A stretch of DNA of 64,000 bases, taken from Vibrio penaeicida. Lineage in GTDB: Bacteria > Pseudomonadota > Gammaproteobacteria > Enterobacterales > Vibrionaceae. The stretch covers positions 372,001 through 436,000 of the forward strand of contig NZ_AP025145.1 of NCBI RefSeq assembly GCF_019977755.1. Reading direction: 5' to 3'. Both the position numbers and the translations under genes were made by a program. Position 1 is the first letter of the stretch, and each line of letters begins with the position of its first letter. Positions 1 to 8,868 of the stretch are shown here, piece after piece. A model generated the notes under the pieces. That model worked only from the letters and a program-made list of their open reading frames with translations, ran no database searches and was not told the origin of the DNA.

Positions 1-1120
1 CAATCGCCATCAGCTTAATGACCGTACTAGGTTGTACCTATAAAGAGCAAGATACAGCGAACGTAAACAATGACCTGGCAGCGAGTGGCGCGATAACCGT
101 GTACGTGTCGAATGATCTGATCACGTTGGCTGACAATACCCCCAAAGGCAGCAATGCCGTTGCGGTACAAGATGGCAAGATACTCGATGTGGGGCTGAAG
201 AAAAACTTGGTGAACAAATACCAAGCGCATCCAGGTTTTTCCATCAATGATGATTTTGCTGACAAAGTCATCACCCCAGGTTTTGTGGAACCTCATATCC
301 ATCTTTGGCTGAGTGGTTACAAACTCCCGAGGAACTGGAAGACAGCATGCGCCCCTACTGGGAAGATGATTATACGGTGGTGATTCATGCCAACGGAGAC
401 TTGGGCTTTGAAAGTGCTATCGAAGTGGTTGAGAAGCTCAATTCGGAACATCAACGTGAAGATCACCGCACAAGTTTTCATCATTTGGGTATCACTGACA
501 AAAACGACATTCCTAGAGCGGTTGAGTCGGGGGCGAATTTCAGCGTAAACCCTTTCTATACGCATGTTTTGGCTGAGCTATATAGTGAGTTTGGTGTTGG
601 TCAGGAAAGGGCGGAAGTGATGTCACGAGGGCGTTCATTTATTGATGCTGGAGGCGTGCTTTCTTTACATTCCGACGCTCCGATGGCACCTGCTCAGCCT
701 TTGTATTTAGTTTGGGCTGCCGTAAATCGCATTGGTTTGTCTGGCTCTACAGTGATGGGACCACAGGAAAAAATCACAGTCGATGAAGCTATGCGGGCGA
801 TAACGATTGATGCCGCCTATACAGCAAGATTGGAGAATCAAATTGGAACAATTGAACCGGGAAAATACGCAGATTTCACCATATTGGATAGCAACCCGTA
901 CAAAGTGAACCCGAAAAATATTCATGAAATAGGAGTGGAAGCGACAGTATATCGAGGTGTACCAGCCATTATTGAAAACAGCAATTCTGGTCTGGCGCTT
1001 AGTGCAACCAATCAGCGTGTCATGAGAACCTTGGCTATGCTTCCTGGTCACAGTCATAGCGATGAGTTTTGTACCACCAGCTTAATGTTTCAACAAGCCC
1101 TGACCGAAGCAACCAAATAA
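1..1120 (+). pseudogene. Broken lipoprotein amidohydrolase (YtcJ-like, amidohydrolase family 3)
   Basis: The gene enters from the left edge. The frame through position 3 reads a hydrophobic stretch ending in a VLGC lipobox, so the intact protein was probably a lipoprotein. The first part (to about 300) holds the N-terminal beta domain and the metal-binding HIH motif (FVEPHIHLW). From about 305 the reading moves to another frame, giving TPEELEDSMRPYW, a VVIHANGD motif, a later SLHSDAP metal/catalytic motif and a C-terminal IEPGKYADF segment. Family members are about 550 residues and have some 200-300 residues between the HxH and the HANGD motif; here those are gone and the frame changes at the join. 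I read this as an internal deletion with a frameshift. A functional product is unlikely. Confidence 0.82.
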
Positions 1121-1184
1121 GTGAAACCTAATGCCACGTCCGGCTTTTGAGCGGTGAATGGCATTGATTGGAGCACATTCAAGA

Positions 1185-1208
1185 AAAGGCAGTCAAATGA
1201 CTGTCTTT
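1185..1208 (+). terminator. Rho-independent terminator after the amidohydrolase remnant
   Basis: A 10-bp stem (AAAGGCAGTC / GACTGTCTTT, one G-T pair) with a 4-base loop, followed by a T-rich stretch. It lies 65 bp after the stop of the broken gene. The rest of 1121-1419 shows no gene. Confidence 0.6.
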
Positions 1209-1419
1209 GTTCTACTTTTAACGATGGTTGCAAAACGCACAGATGATTCTTTGGTACATTTGAGCCAATTAAGATAGATAATGTTTTTATCACTAGTGAA
1301 GCAATGATGACACACGGTATTGCCATTAGATGTGGTCAGCTTTGCACTTTTATGTGAGATCTCCTGCTAAAATATTGATAACAAGTTAGTAAATTAGTAC
1401 TCACTAAAAAAGAACAACT

Positions 1420-2385
1420 ATGATCAATGAAGAAAAGATAAGTCAGTGCATTGTTGATATCTATCGTCTTGCTTACGATTTGCCTATAGCTGATTTCAAA
1501 CAAGCAGCAATGAATAGGTTTAGTGAGCTTATTAAAGTAGATGTGGGGTTTTGGATAACGCGTTCCGAAATAGAAACCCCGTTTTTCGATGAAGACTCTT
1601 TCACGTACAATCTACCTGAAGGCGTTATGCAGCATTACATTGAGATCTCTTCTGTGTCTAAAACGGCTCAGGAGATATCAGGCTACTTATTTGCAAACCT
1701 TAATAAAACTTATGACGTTCAAGAAATCATTCCAGAAGAAAGATTTAAGAATTCGGATATTTACCTTATTCATTGTAAAAAATATGATTTAGAACATGCC
1801 ATGGTTACCATGACCTTAAACCCGAACAGTATGATTGTTAACGCATTCTCTTTTGTTCGAGGAGAGAGTAAGCAAAACTTTACTAAAGAAGAGCGCGAAA
1901 TTAAGCAATTTATCGTGCCAAACTTAGTGGAAGCACTAAGAATTAATCTTATTAAGTCCATCAATGATGATTCAAAAAGCAAACATAGCGTTAGAGGGAT
2001 AGTGGATAAACATGGGAAAATTATTGAATCTGAAGAGCGTTTTGAAGATTTGATGAAAGAATATGAAATGTTATCTGATAATACCGTTGACCTGAATTTA
2101 CTTGAGTCCAAACGCTTTTCTGAAAAGAATAAAGTGAGGATGAGCAATAACGACGGGCTCGTCTACATTGAAATCATCAAAGCTCCTATTAAAGATCAAC
2201 TAAGCAAGAGAAAGCTTGCTGTTTGCCAACTCCTTTGTAGGGGGCTTTCTAATAAAGAAATCGCCAGAGAGCTATTCATTTCTCAAGATGCCGTTAGTAA
2301 TCATATGAAAGAGATAAATAAAGCACTCAATGTTACTTCCCGATATCAAGCTATCGCGGTGTTATCCGAACAAGATTTAATGTGA
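1420..2385 (+). CDS. LuxR-type transcriptional regulator, upstream copy of a tandem pair
   Basis: A 321-residue protein. The last 60 residues form a LuxR/NarL-type helix-turn-helix (around LSNKEIARELFISQDAVSNHMKEI). The first 250 residues match no sensor domain I can name; no receiver aspartate pattern or membrane segment is visible, so this is a cytoplasmic one-component regulator rather than a response regulator. Its stop overlaps the next gene's start by 4 bases, and the two proteins align at both ends (EEKISQCIVDIYR versus NDKLSQYIVGIYH), so they are diverged duplicates, probably co-transcribed. The ligand and targets are unknown. The Shine-Dalgarno sequence is weak. Confidence 0.85.
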   Translation: MINEEKISQCIVDIYRLAYDLPIADFKQAAMNRFSELIKVDVGFWITRSEIETPFFDEDSFTYNLPEGVMQHYIEISSVSKTAQEISGYLFANLNKTYDVQEIIPEERFKNSDIYLIHCKKYDLEHAMVTMTLNPNSMIVNAFSFVRGESKQNFTKEEREIKQFIVPNLVEALRINLIKSINDDSKSKHSVRGIVDKHGKIIESEERFEDLMKEYEMLSDNTVDLNLLESKRFSEKNKVRMSNNDGLVYIEIIKAPIKDQLSKRKLAVCQLLCRGLSNKEIARELFISQDAVSNHMKEINKALNVTSRYQAIAVLSEQDLM

Positions 2386-3182
2386 GAGTTCAATTGCATT
2401 TACTTAATGACAAGCTGAGCCAGTATATCGTCGGCATATATCATAGCAGCCAGAGCCTACAAACAAATGATTTCAGAGTTTGGTGTATGGATAACTTAAG
2501 CAAAATACTCTCAGAAAAGACGTTTGTGTGGAGCGTTTTACGAGAGGATAGTGCCTTATCAGACATCAAACTTCATCACTTTCATTTTCAAGCAGAAGGG
2601 TCGGGGGTATCTCATATACTTGCGTTGTCAGAATCAACAGAAATCCCTTTAGATGAGAATGAAAAGAAGTTAGTCACGTTTATATTGCCCCACCTTGCAG
2701 AAGGGTTCCGCCTTAACTTGTTATCTAATTTTTATGACAGCAATAAGCACCCCAATTCTTTTAGAGCGTTGTATAGCAAAGAAGGTCATATTTTGGAGCA
2801 AGATGATGGCTATCTGCCTTTGCTGGTGTCTCAAGGAGCGGCGTTAGATCAAATTAATGCTTCTCTTTTTGACATTCAAGACAATGTCTTCACGCAATTT
2901 GGACTGATTTTCAAAGTCAATAAAAATGAAAACTACCAAATCGTCGAGGCTTGTTACCTTGGTACGAGCTTTAGCGTTTTATCGAATAAAGAAAAGGTTG
3001 TTTGTTATTACATTGGGCAAGGATTGTCTAATGAAGTAATTGCAAGCGAAATGGGTACATCAAGAAAAACGACAGAGAACCACTTAGTCAAAATTTACGA
3101 AAAGCTCGGTATTTCATCTCGTGCGCTGTTGGTTTCTAAACTCAATGACGAGAAAAACAACTTCCAGCTTTCTGTTCAGTAA
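2382..3182 (+). CDS. LuxR-type transcriptional regulator, downstream copy of a tandem pair
   Basis: A 266-residue paralogue of the preceding gene, shorter in the middle. It has the same N-terminal region and a C-terminal LuxR-type helix-turn-helix (LSNEVIASEMGTSRKTTENHLVKIYEKLGI). The GTG start at 2382 overlaps the previous stop (GTGA), typical of translational coupling; a start a few codons later cannot be excluded because similarity to the paralogue begins near LLNDKLSQ. The neighbouring surface-protein gene at 3327-6683 is convergent, so it is not part of the transcription unit. Target unknown. Confidence 0.83.
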   Translation: MRVQLHLLNDKLSQYIVGIYHSSQSLQTNDFRVWCMDNLSKILSEKTFVWSVLREDSALSDIKLHHFHFQAEGSGVSHILALSESTEIPLDENEKKLVTFILPHLAEGFRLNLLSNFYDSNKHPNSFRALYSKEGHILEQDDGYLPLLVSQGAALDQINASLFDIQDNVFTQFGLIFKVNKNENYQIVEACYLGTSFSVLSNKEKVVCYYIGQGLSNEVIASEMGTSRKTTENHLVKIYEKLGISSRALLVSKLNDEKNNFQLSVQ

Positions 3183-3262
3183 CAATGTAGTGAGACGATT
3201 GTGATTCATGAGATAATAGTTGGCTCATGAAAAAACGGTATATCAGCGAAATTTAGATAAAT

Positions 3263-3290
3263 AAGCCAGAGAATAAGTATCCTCTGGCTT
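3263..3290. terminator. Bidirectional terminator between convergent genes
   Basis: A perfect 9-bp stem AAGCCAGAG / CTCTGGCTT with a 10-base loop, between the second LuxR gene (+) and the surface-protein gene (-). On the minus strand it is followed by ATTTAT, so it probably serves mainly the minus-strand gene. Confidence 0.6.
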
Positions 3291-3326
3291 GTAAGGTTTG
3301 ATATCGGTTGGTCGGCGTAGTTAAGA

Positions 3327-6300
3327 CTATTTTTTCACTCTTCTCAACCCAATTAAGAATGCAAACAGTAACCAGCCTAGTCCAAAAGAGGCACCGCTAC
3401 TGCTTGCGCCACTGACAGTTCCGGTGCTATTGCTGATCGCCTTTGTCGTGGTTGAGAACACCGAGCTTTCGCCACCAATGGTTAGGGTTGATGTTTGCAA
3501 TGATGAGACGTTACTAGCAGACGTATGTCTAACAACAACTTCATCATTCACACTGACAGTGCCATCGACGGAAGTGAAAGCTCCCCCATTTATGCTGTAC
3601 TCACCATCAACAATCGATATGTCTGCTGGGGCGTTGATACCCGAAATCGTGATTGAAGCCGAAGCCACTAGAGTATTAAGATCAACGTCGGTCAATGCGC
3701 CTAATACAAACGCATCCGGTCTTGTGTCCGTGGTGGCTACGTTCGCTCTCGTCACGCTAGAAAATCGACCAACAATCCCACCAATCGTAAGCGTCGACGC
3801 GTTGGTATAGAGTTGACGTGGTCCCGATGTGTGGCGAACGACGACATTATCATTGAGATTTACCGTTCCCACTGCCGAGGTGAAATTCCCACCATTTACG
3901 CTGTATTCTCCATCTAGGATAGAAATTGGGGCAGGTGCATTAATGCCCGTTACGGTGATGGTGTTCGATGACACCTGAGTATTAAAGTTCACACCAGTTA
4001 CACCAGTGAAACTAAATGCATCGGGTGTTGTGTCTGCGGTTGTAGTGGCGGCTTTTGTACCGCTGACAAAGGTACTCGAAACGCCACCTATAGTGAGCGT
4101 TGTTAACGTACTAGTATTGTGTGTTGAAGCCGAAGTATGTCTGACTCGAACTTCATCTCCCGCTTCGACGGTGCTTGGCGTTGTGATATATGGTCCACTA
4201 TTAATGCTGTACTGCCCATTTGTTATCGATACAGGGCTCGGTGCATTAATTCCACCAACAGTAAATGGTGTAGAGGTAATGGTCGTGCTTAAATCAACGC
4301 CGCTTTGTCTCGCAAAACTAAATGGGCTTGGCGTGGTGTCTTTCGCTGCAGTGGTGCTGGACAAGCGAGTATTCACCCCACCTACATTTAACCCAACTTC
4401 CTTTGTGCCTGAATAGATGGCTGAAGCGTCGTAGCGGACGCTAATCACGTCATTGTTTTCAACGGTACCGCTTGAACCGAGGTATGCCCCCCCATTGATG
4501 CTGTACTGACCTCCAGCACCAACACTTATGGGTGAGGGTGCGTTGATTCCCGTAACAGTCACCACATTATTGAAAGTAATGGTTTCGTTTGGAAGGGGAG
4601 CATTACCTTGATAGTAGATGATGATAGGGAATGAATTTGGTGTAGTGTCGGCGGCCAATGTTGTGGATTCAAACGTCGCGGTAACCCCGCCAATATCAAG
4701 AGTAGAAAGCGTTGCCGTTGAAAAGCTGCTTGATGCTGTGTGCTGAACAGTCACGGTGTCGCCGTTATTCACCGTACTATTTACGCTGGTGTAAGCACCG
4801 CCATTTATGGAATATTCCCCGTTCGTAATAGATACGGGCGTGGCACCGTTAACTCCTGCTACCGTGATGGTTTCTGATGTTGCTATTGCGCTTAGCTGTG
4901 TCGGTGTTTGGGTTCCCTGAGGCTGAAGAACAAAGGCGTCTGGGGTGGTATCGACAAAATGGGTGGTAGAAGTGAACGTGGCAATGGAATCCCCAGTTGT
5001 CCACGACTTGTTGTTTCGGTGATAGCCGTTACCCGTTTTCATGATCAAGGACGTGGTGGTGTCTTGATCGGATACGCTGGACGATGTGTGAGTCAGCTCT
5101 AGGCTATCACCATCTGTTACGCCCAAAATACCGGTCATGGGGTTACCTCCTCCGTTACGAATCACCGCACCATTGGAGACAAATGCGTTAACGGTACCCG
5201 AAGGCGTGACGGAAACAGTTTGTGCATTGGATGTGACTTGAGTTGCGCCCGCAACATTGGTTTGACTGGTAAAGCTCAAGGAAGAGGCGGTTGCCGTTGC
5301 TGGTGGTATAGCAATACCTTGGTACATTATTAGCGAACCCTCAACCTTAGAACCTGTTACGTACGGAATTCCTGTGGTCCCCGCAACAATAATTTGACCA
5401 TTTTCCATGATACCTAGGGCGCTGAATTTACCTTGTTGCGAATTGTTCGTGGAAGAGTCGATAATATTGCCGGAGTTAGAGAAACTTGTTGCGGCTGAAT
5501 CTTTATCAAACTGCCACATTATCTGTTCATCAGAATTGTCGCCGATGGCAATTAAACCCGCTGATGGGCTGTATGCGACTTCGGTATAGCATTCATTGTT
5601 GGGGAGTACGTCTAGGACTCGTATACCGCCAACGCCAAATGTTGGAACAAATGCTCCAGTGCTGGTTTGGCGTTGAATGATGGCATGACCGTTTGCGTTA
5701 CAACCTACACTGACAATATCTCCACCGGGTAATATCACGCTCGCGTTCAATATGTTGTTTGTCGTCGATACCCCCGAGCCAGCGGATGAAGATAGATTGT
5801 TATGTAAAGCCCATACGTTTTGAATAGATGTATTTGCAACAGTAGGACCGAAGTTTTCAGGTTGCCCAGAAACGTTATATTTGGCAATCAACATAGAAAT
5901 CAGCGGATTGTAGCTAACATTTACACCAACATATCGACCTGTAAGATAAATGTTGTCGCTGGCATCCAATGAAATTTTTTCAAATTCAACAGAGTGGGTA
6001 TTGGATGCACCGAATCGCACCACGTTAACAAAATCCGTAGTGAACGAAGTATCTGCAGCGCCAGCCTTAGTGAGCTTTTTCATCTTGGTATAGTATTTAT
6101 CGGTGCCAAGAGAGGTTTGATAGTATTCGTGGTAGATAAAGATAATGTCGCCTGTAGAGGTTACCGCCATATCTTTTGGGTACAAGTTTTTAGACGCTTG
6201 AACAATATATTTCCCATTGGTGCCAAAGCTGGTGTCTAATGCACCACTTTCACTGAGGCGAAGTAATTCCACTTGCCAAAACCCACCCGTATTTCGGCTC

Positions 6301-6683
6301 ATGGCAAGAACCAAAATTTTTCCATCAGGTTGAATAGCGGTAGAAATGGCGCGAGCGTCATCGCGTAGGGGAAGGATCAGCTTTCCGTCGCTATCAAAGC
6401 TTGTATCGAGAGCGCCTGTTTGGCTCTGCTTCACCAGCAATACGTCGTAGATGCCGTCTGCCCGAGAGGTATACCCCGCAGCAAGGAGGTTTCCATCAGG
6501 CGTGCTTTCAATGTCTTTGAAATAGGTTCGTGAATTGCTGCCCGTGTAATCGGCATAGTTGGCGCTTAGTCTTCCATTTACTCCGAATGTACCGACAGTA
6601 TTGGAGGGTATGGCGTGGGCTATTGAGCTAGCAAGTAGCGTCCCCATTCCTAAAATGAGTTTGAATCTGTGAGTTGAATACAT
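3327..6683 (-). CDS. Secreted delta-60 repeat/Ig-like repeat protein with rhombosortase-type C-terminus
   Basis: A 1,118-residue exported protein. It has a Sec signal peptide (cleavage near AHA, residue 24), then about 430 residues of delta-60 beta-propeller repeats (recurring PDGKILV and GALDTSF motifs). Next come five to six tandem Ig-like repeats of roughly 95 residues, each carrying variants of DTTPDAF, GINAPxPISI, GEYSINGGA and TLTIGG. The end has a small Ser/Gly segment, a hydrophobic helix (FGLGWLLFAFLIGL) and RRVKK, the layout of GlyGly-CTERM rhombosortase substrates, though the usual Gly-Gly is replaced by Ser-rich SSSGAS. GAGG-type spacing (GAGGTAAAC before ATG) supports the start. 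Probable role: surface or released protein, perhaps adhesion; function not proven by sequence. Confidence 0.85.
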   Translation of the reverse strand: MYSTHRFKLILGMGTLLASSIAHAIPSNTVGTFGVNGRLSANYADYTGSNSRTYFKDIESTPDGNLLAAGYTSRADGIYDVLLVKQSQTGALDTSFDSDGKLILPLRDDARAISTAIQPDGKILVLAMSRNTGGFWQVELLRLSESGALDTSFGTNGKYIVQASKNLYPKDMAVTSTGDIIFIYHEYYQTSLGTDKYYTKMKKLTKAGAADTSFTTDFVNVVRFGASNTHSVEFEKISLDASDNIYLTGRYVGVNVSYNPLISMLIAKYNVSGQPENFGPTVANTSIQNVWALHNNLSSSAGSGVSTTNNILNASVILPGGDIVSVGCNANGHAIIQRQTSTGAFVPTFGVGGIRVLDVLPNNECYTEVAYSPSAGLIAIGDNSDEQIMWQFDKDSAATSFSNSGNIIDSSTNNSQQGKFSALGIMENGQIIVAGTTGIPYVTGSKVEGSLIMYQGIAIPPATATASSLSFTSQTNVAGATQVTSNAQTVSVTPSGTVNAFVSNGAVIRNGGGNPMTGILGVTDGDSLELTHTSSSVSDQDTTTSLIMKTGNGYHRNNKSWTTGDSIATFTSTTHFVDTTPDAFVLQPQGTQTPTQLSAIATSETITVAGVNGATPVSITNGEYSINGGAYTSVNSTVNNGDTVTVQHTASSSFSTATLSTLDIGGVTATFESTTLAADTTPNSFPIIIYYQGNAPLPNETITFNNVVTVTGINAPSPISVGAGGQYSINGGAYLGSSGTVENNDVISVRYDASAIYSGTKEVGLNVGGVNTRLSSTTAAKDTTPSPFSFARQSGVDLSTTITSTPFTVGGINAPSPVSITNGQYSINSGPYITTPSTVEAGDEVRVRHTSASTHNTSTLTTLTIGGVSSTFVSGTKAATTTADTTPDAFSFTGVTGVNFNTQVSSNTITVTGINAPAPISILDGEYSVNGGNFTSAVGTVNLNDNVVVRHTSGPRQLYTNASTLTIGGIVGRFSSVTRANVATTDTRPDAFVLGALTDVDLNTLVASASITISGINAPADISIVDGEYSINGGAFTSVDGTVSVNDEVVVRHTSASNVSSLQTSTLTIGGESSVFSTTTKAISNSTGTVSGASSSGASFGLGWLLFAFLIGLRRVKK

Positions 6684-6890
6684 GTTTACCTCTTCCTTTT
6701 GTCCCCCGCCGTGAGCGAGTGTTTTAGTCGAGGCGATTTTTTCAGGAGAGGCTTGATCGGTATATAGGTAGAATTGGTCGTTTTTTCTTAGTAAAGAAAT
6801 AAAGACTGCTAAATCAATAGATTAATTTCCGTGAGTAGCTCGAATCTGTTTCAGTATTGAGAATAAAGGTTAAAGGTAGGGATAAAGAAA

Positions 6891-6914
6891 AAGGCAGTTC
6901 CGGAGAACTGCCTT
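6891..6914 (-). terminator. Rho-independent terminator of the acyltransferase gene
   Basis: A perfect 10-bp stem AAGGCAGTTC / GAACTGCCTT with a 4-base loop. Read on the minus strand it is followed by TTTTTCTTT, four bases after the acyltransferase stop codon. The 6684-6885 stretch upstream of the surface-protein gene shows no further gene. Confidence 0.8.
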
Positions 6915-6917
6915 CCG

Positions 6918-8141
6918 CTAGTTTTGTGTTTTTGCGCTCACCGTCGTTTTGGTTTTTTGAACGTACTTTCCTTGAGACAGGTTTCGTAGCCAACGCTGGG
7001 CTGGGCGTTCGATACCGTGATAACTTAAGGTCGAAACAGCAACAGTTATCGCAAGGAACAAAGTGATGCCTATCAGTCCGGCTGTCCATGATGTCTGCTC
7101 ATACCACCATGCCAGTTTTTCTGGTGCGATGTAATGAATAACTTCCGTTCCGGCAAGTAACAACACCGCATGCCATAAGTAAACAGAGTAAGAAATATCG
7201 CCAAGGAACTGGGTGAATCGGTTGTCCAATATTCGAATAAACAGTTGCTTGGGTTGCATCTGAACAGCGGAAATACCCACCAATAAAGTCATAAAGACGT
7301 AAGTTGACATAAGGGAAAGCTGGCTGGAACGAAAGTGCATAGAAAACACCACACCCGCAATCATTGCCCAAACCCAAAATCCGCCCTGACACCTTGCCAT
7401 CCAGCTGTTATTGATGTTGCTACACATCCAAGCGCCTAACATAAACCCACTAGCACCTCGAATTAACGCTTCCGCAGACTTGGTGTGATCTAAACTATTT
7501 GATTGTGCCACCAAAGCGTAAACCATAAGTAAAGCGAGAACAGGAATCACATAACTTCTGCCAAATGGTTTAAGCAACGAAACCGCCATGGCTGGGAAGC
7601 ACAAATACACTAACCACTCGATACTGAGTGACCACGACGATATGTTCCAACTAAGCCCACCAGACGTTTCCATACTTTGCAGCATAAGTAAGTTTGAAAG
7701 AATAGCATCGCCACGGTTATAAGGCCCTTCAAATGGTGCTTGTCCAGCGAGCCCCCAGCTTTCTGCCAACGGACCGGCATAAAAGAGAATCCCTTCACTG
7801 GCTTTAAAGCTTTCCCATGCGATGAGCGTTAATAAAGTAATAAGGAACAAAGGGTAAATACGGCTGAAACGGAGCCACATAAACTGACGCCAGTTGGAGA
7901 GCGTTACCCCATCTTTGAATGTATTCCGATAGACATGGATCATCACATAGCCGCTTAGAATGAAAAACAGATCGACCCAGATGTAGCCCCTTTCAAGGAA
8001 GTATGTGTAATCCGCAATGGGGGATTTCCACTGAGGAAATAAAACAAGCCGCGCATGGTAGAGCACCACAAACAAGGCAGCAAAGCCTCGTAATGGGGTA
8101 AGCAAGGGTAATGGAGGTAAGGATGACGTAGCCATAAACAC
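6918..8141 (-). CDS. Membrane acyltransferase, acyltransferase-3 (OafA/YrhL-like) family
   Basis: A 407-residue integral membrane protein with about ten hydrophobic segments. The N-terminus has the family motif LRGFAALFVVLYHAR, whose His is the proposed catalytic residue, followed by the conserved RFSRIYPLFL motif and SYSVYLWHAVLL near the C-terminus. Such enzymes transfer acetyl or other acyl groups to exported sugars (lipopolysaccharide O-antigen, exopolysaccharide, peptidoglycan). No glycan-synthesis genes lie nearby, so the substrate cannot be inferred. It is monocistronic with its own terminator. Confidence 0.88.
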   Translation of the reverse strand: MFMATSSLPPLPLLTPLRGFAALFVVLYHARLVLFPQWKSPIADYTYFLERGYIWVDLFFILSGYVMIHVYRNTFKDGVTLSNWRQFMWLRFSRIYPLFLITLLTLIAWESFKASEGILFYAGPLAESWGLAGQAPFEGPYNRGDAILSNLLMLQSMETSGGLSWNISSWSLSIEWLVYLCFPAMAVSLLKPFGRSYVIPVLALLMVYALVAQSNSLDHTKSAEALIRGASGFMLGAWMCSNINNSWMARCQGGFWVWAMIAGVVFSMHFRSSQLSLMSTYVFMTLLVGISAVQMQPKQLFIRILDNRFTQFLGDISYSVYLWHAVLLLAGTEVIHYIAPEKLAWWYEQTSWTAGLIGITLFLAITVAVSTLSYHGIERPAQRWLRNLSQGKYVQKTKTTVSAKTQN

Positions 8142-8320
8142 ACCGATTGTGTTTCTTATTAAGTAAAGTCAGTGTCTTACATCTAGGAAAAAGAATACCA
8201 GTGGAGATTAGTTAAGCTTTGTTAATGTTAGGTATTGCTTCGCATTTCTATAAAATTAACGAGAAATTGGCGGGTATGACTGTCCATCTGTTATTTGTGA
8301 AAGCAAAAGGCACCTTACTC

Positions 8321-8825
8321 GGCGTTGTTGATCAAATCAGCTTAAGGCTCAACGATGCCATGTATGACTAGCCGTTAGCTTCTAACGGGTATACCTAGTC
8401 CTATGACTTTGTTAATCGCTTTGACATTCACCATGATTTCGCCCACTTGAGCGTTTACTGATGCAGGTGTAATCTGGGGAGGTCAGCGGAACATCTAATA
8501 GCTCAAAGATAGAGTCGATAAAGCCTTGAAGAGCACGTAATGACAGAGAGAAGATCCCCTTAATCATCAAGGCAGTTTCAATCGCTGTATCAGAGTACTG
8601 AAAGCCTCTACCACGCTTACCATGATGAGTTTTACATCGCCATGCATCTACGGCTGAATCATCTATCCAAAACGTAACGGACCCCCGTTTGCACAGAGCC
8701 CTATTGTACTCCGCCCAGTTAGTTATCTTCTTTTTCGCTTTGCCCATATCACCACCGTTCTAATCATCACAAAGGATCAGATCGCTGGTCTTGGAAAAGG
8801 TTCAACTGATTTAGGCAACAACGCC
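8321..8825 (-). mobile_element. Internally deleted IS903-like (IS5 family) element with both terminal repeats
   Basis: The left end starts GGCGTTGTTGATCAAATCAG at 8321. The right end is its imperfect inverted copy (GGCGTTGTTGCCTAAATCAG, read on the minus strand from 8825). About 17 of 20 positions match, and the tips resemble IS903-group ends (GGCTTTGTTG). Only about 505 bp lie between the tips, where a full element would be about 1.0-1.1 kb. The 9-bp flanks do not match, so no target-site duplication is visible. Outside it, 8142-8320 and 8826-8868 show nothing. Confidence 0.78.
8375..8747 (-). pseudogene. IS5-family transposase remnant
   Basis: From 8747 the minus strand encodes the transposase N-terminus (KITNWAEYNRAL, FWIDDSAVDAW, RGFQYSDTAIETALM, LTSPDYTCISKR), about 95 residues. 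Directly after ISKRSS the family's C-terminal tail appears in another frame (GEIMVNVKAINKVIGLGI, stop at 8375). About 200 central residues, including the DDE catalytic core, are missing. The product cannot be an active transposase; the element could only move if a full-length relative supplied the enzyme. Confidence 0.82.
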
Positions 8826-8868
8826 CCCACAAATTGCTGCAAAAATTATCTCGAAGGGTCAACAGAAT

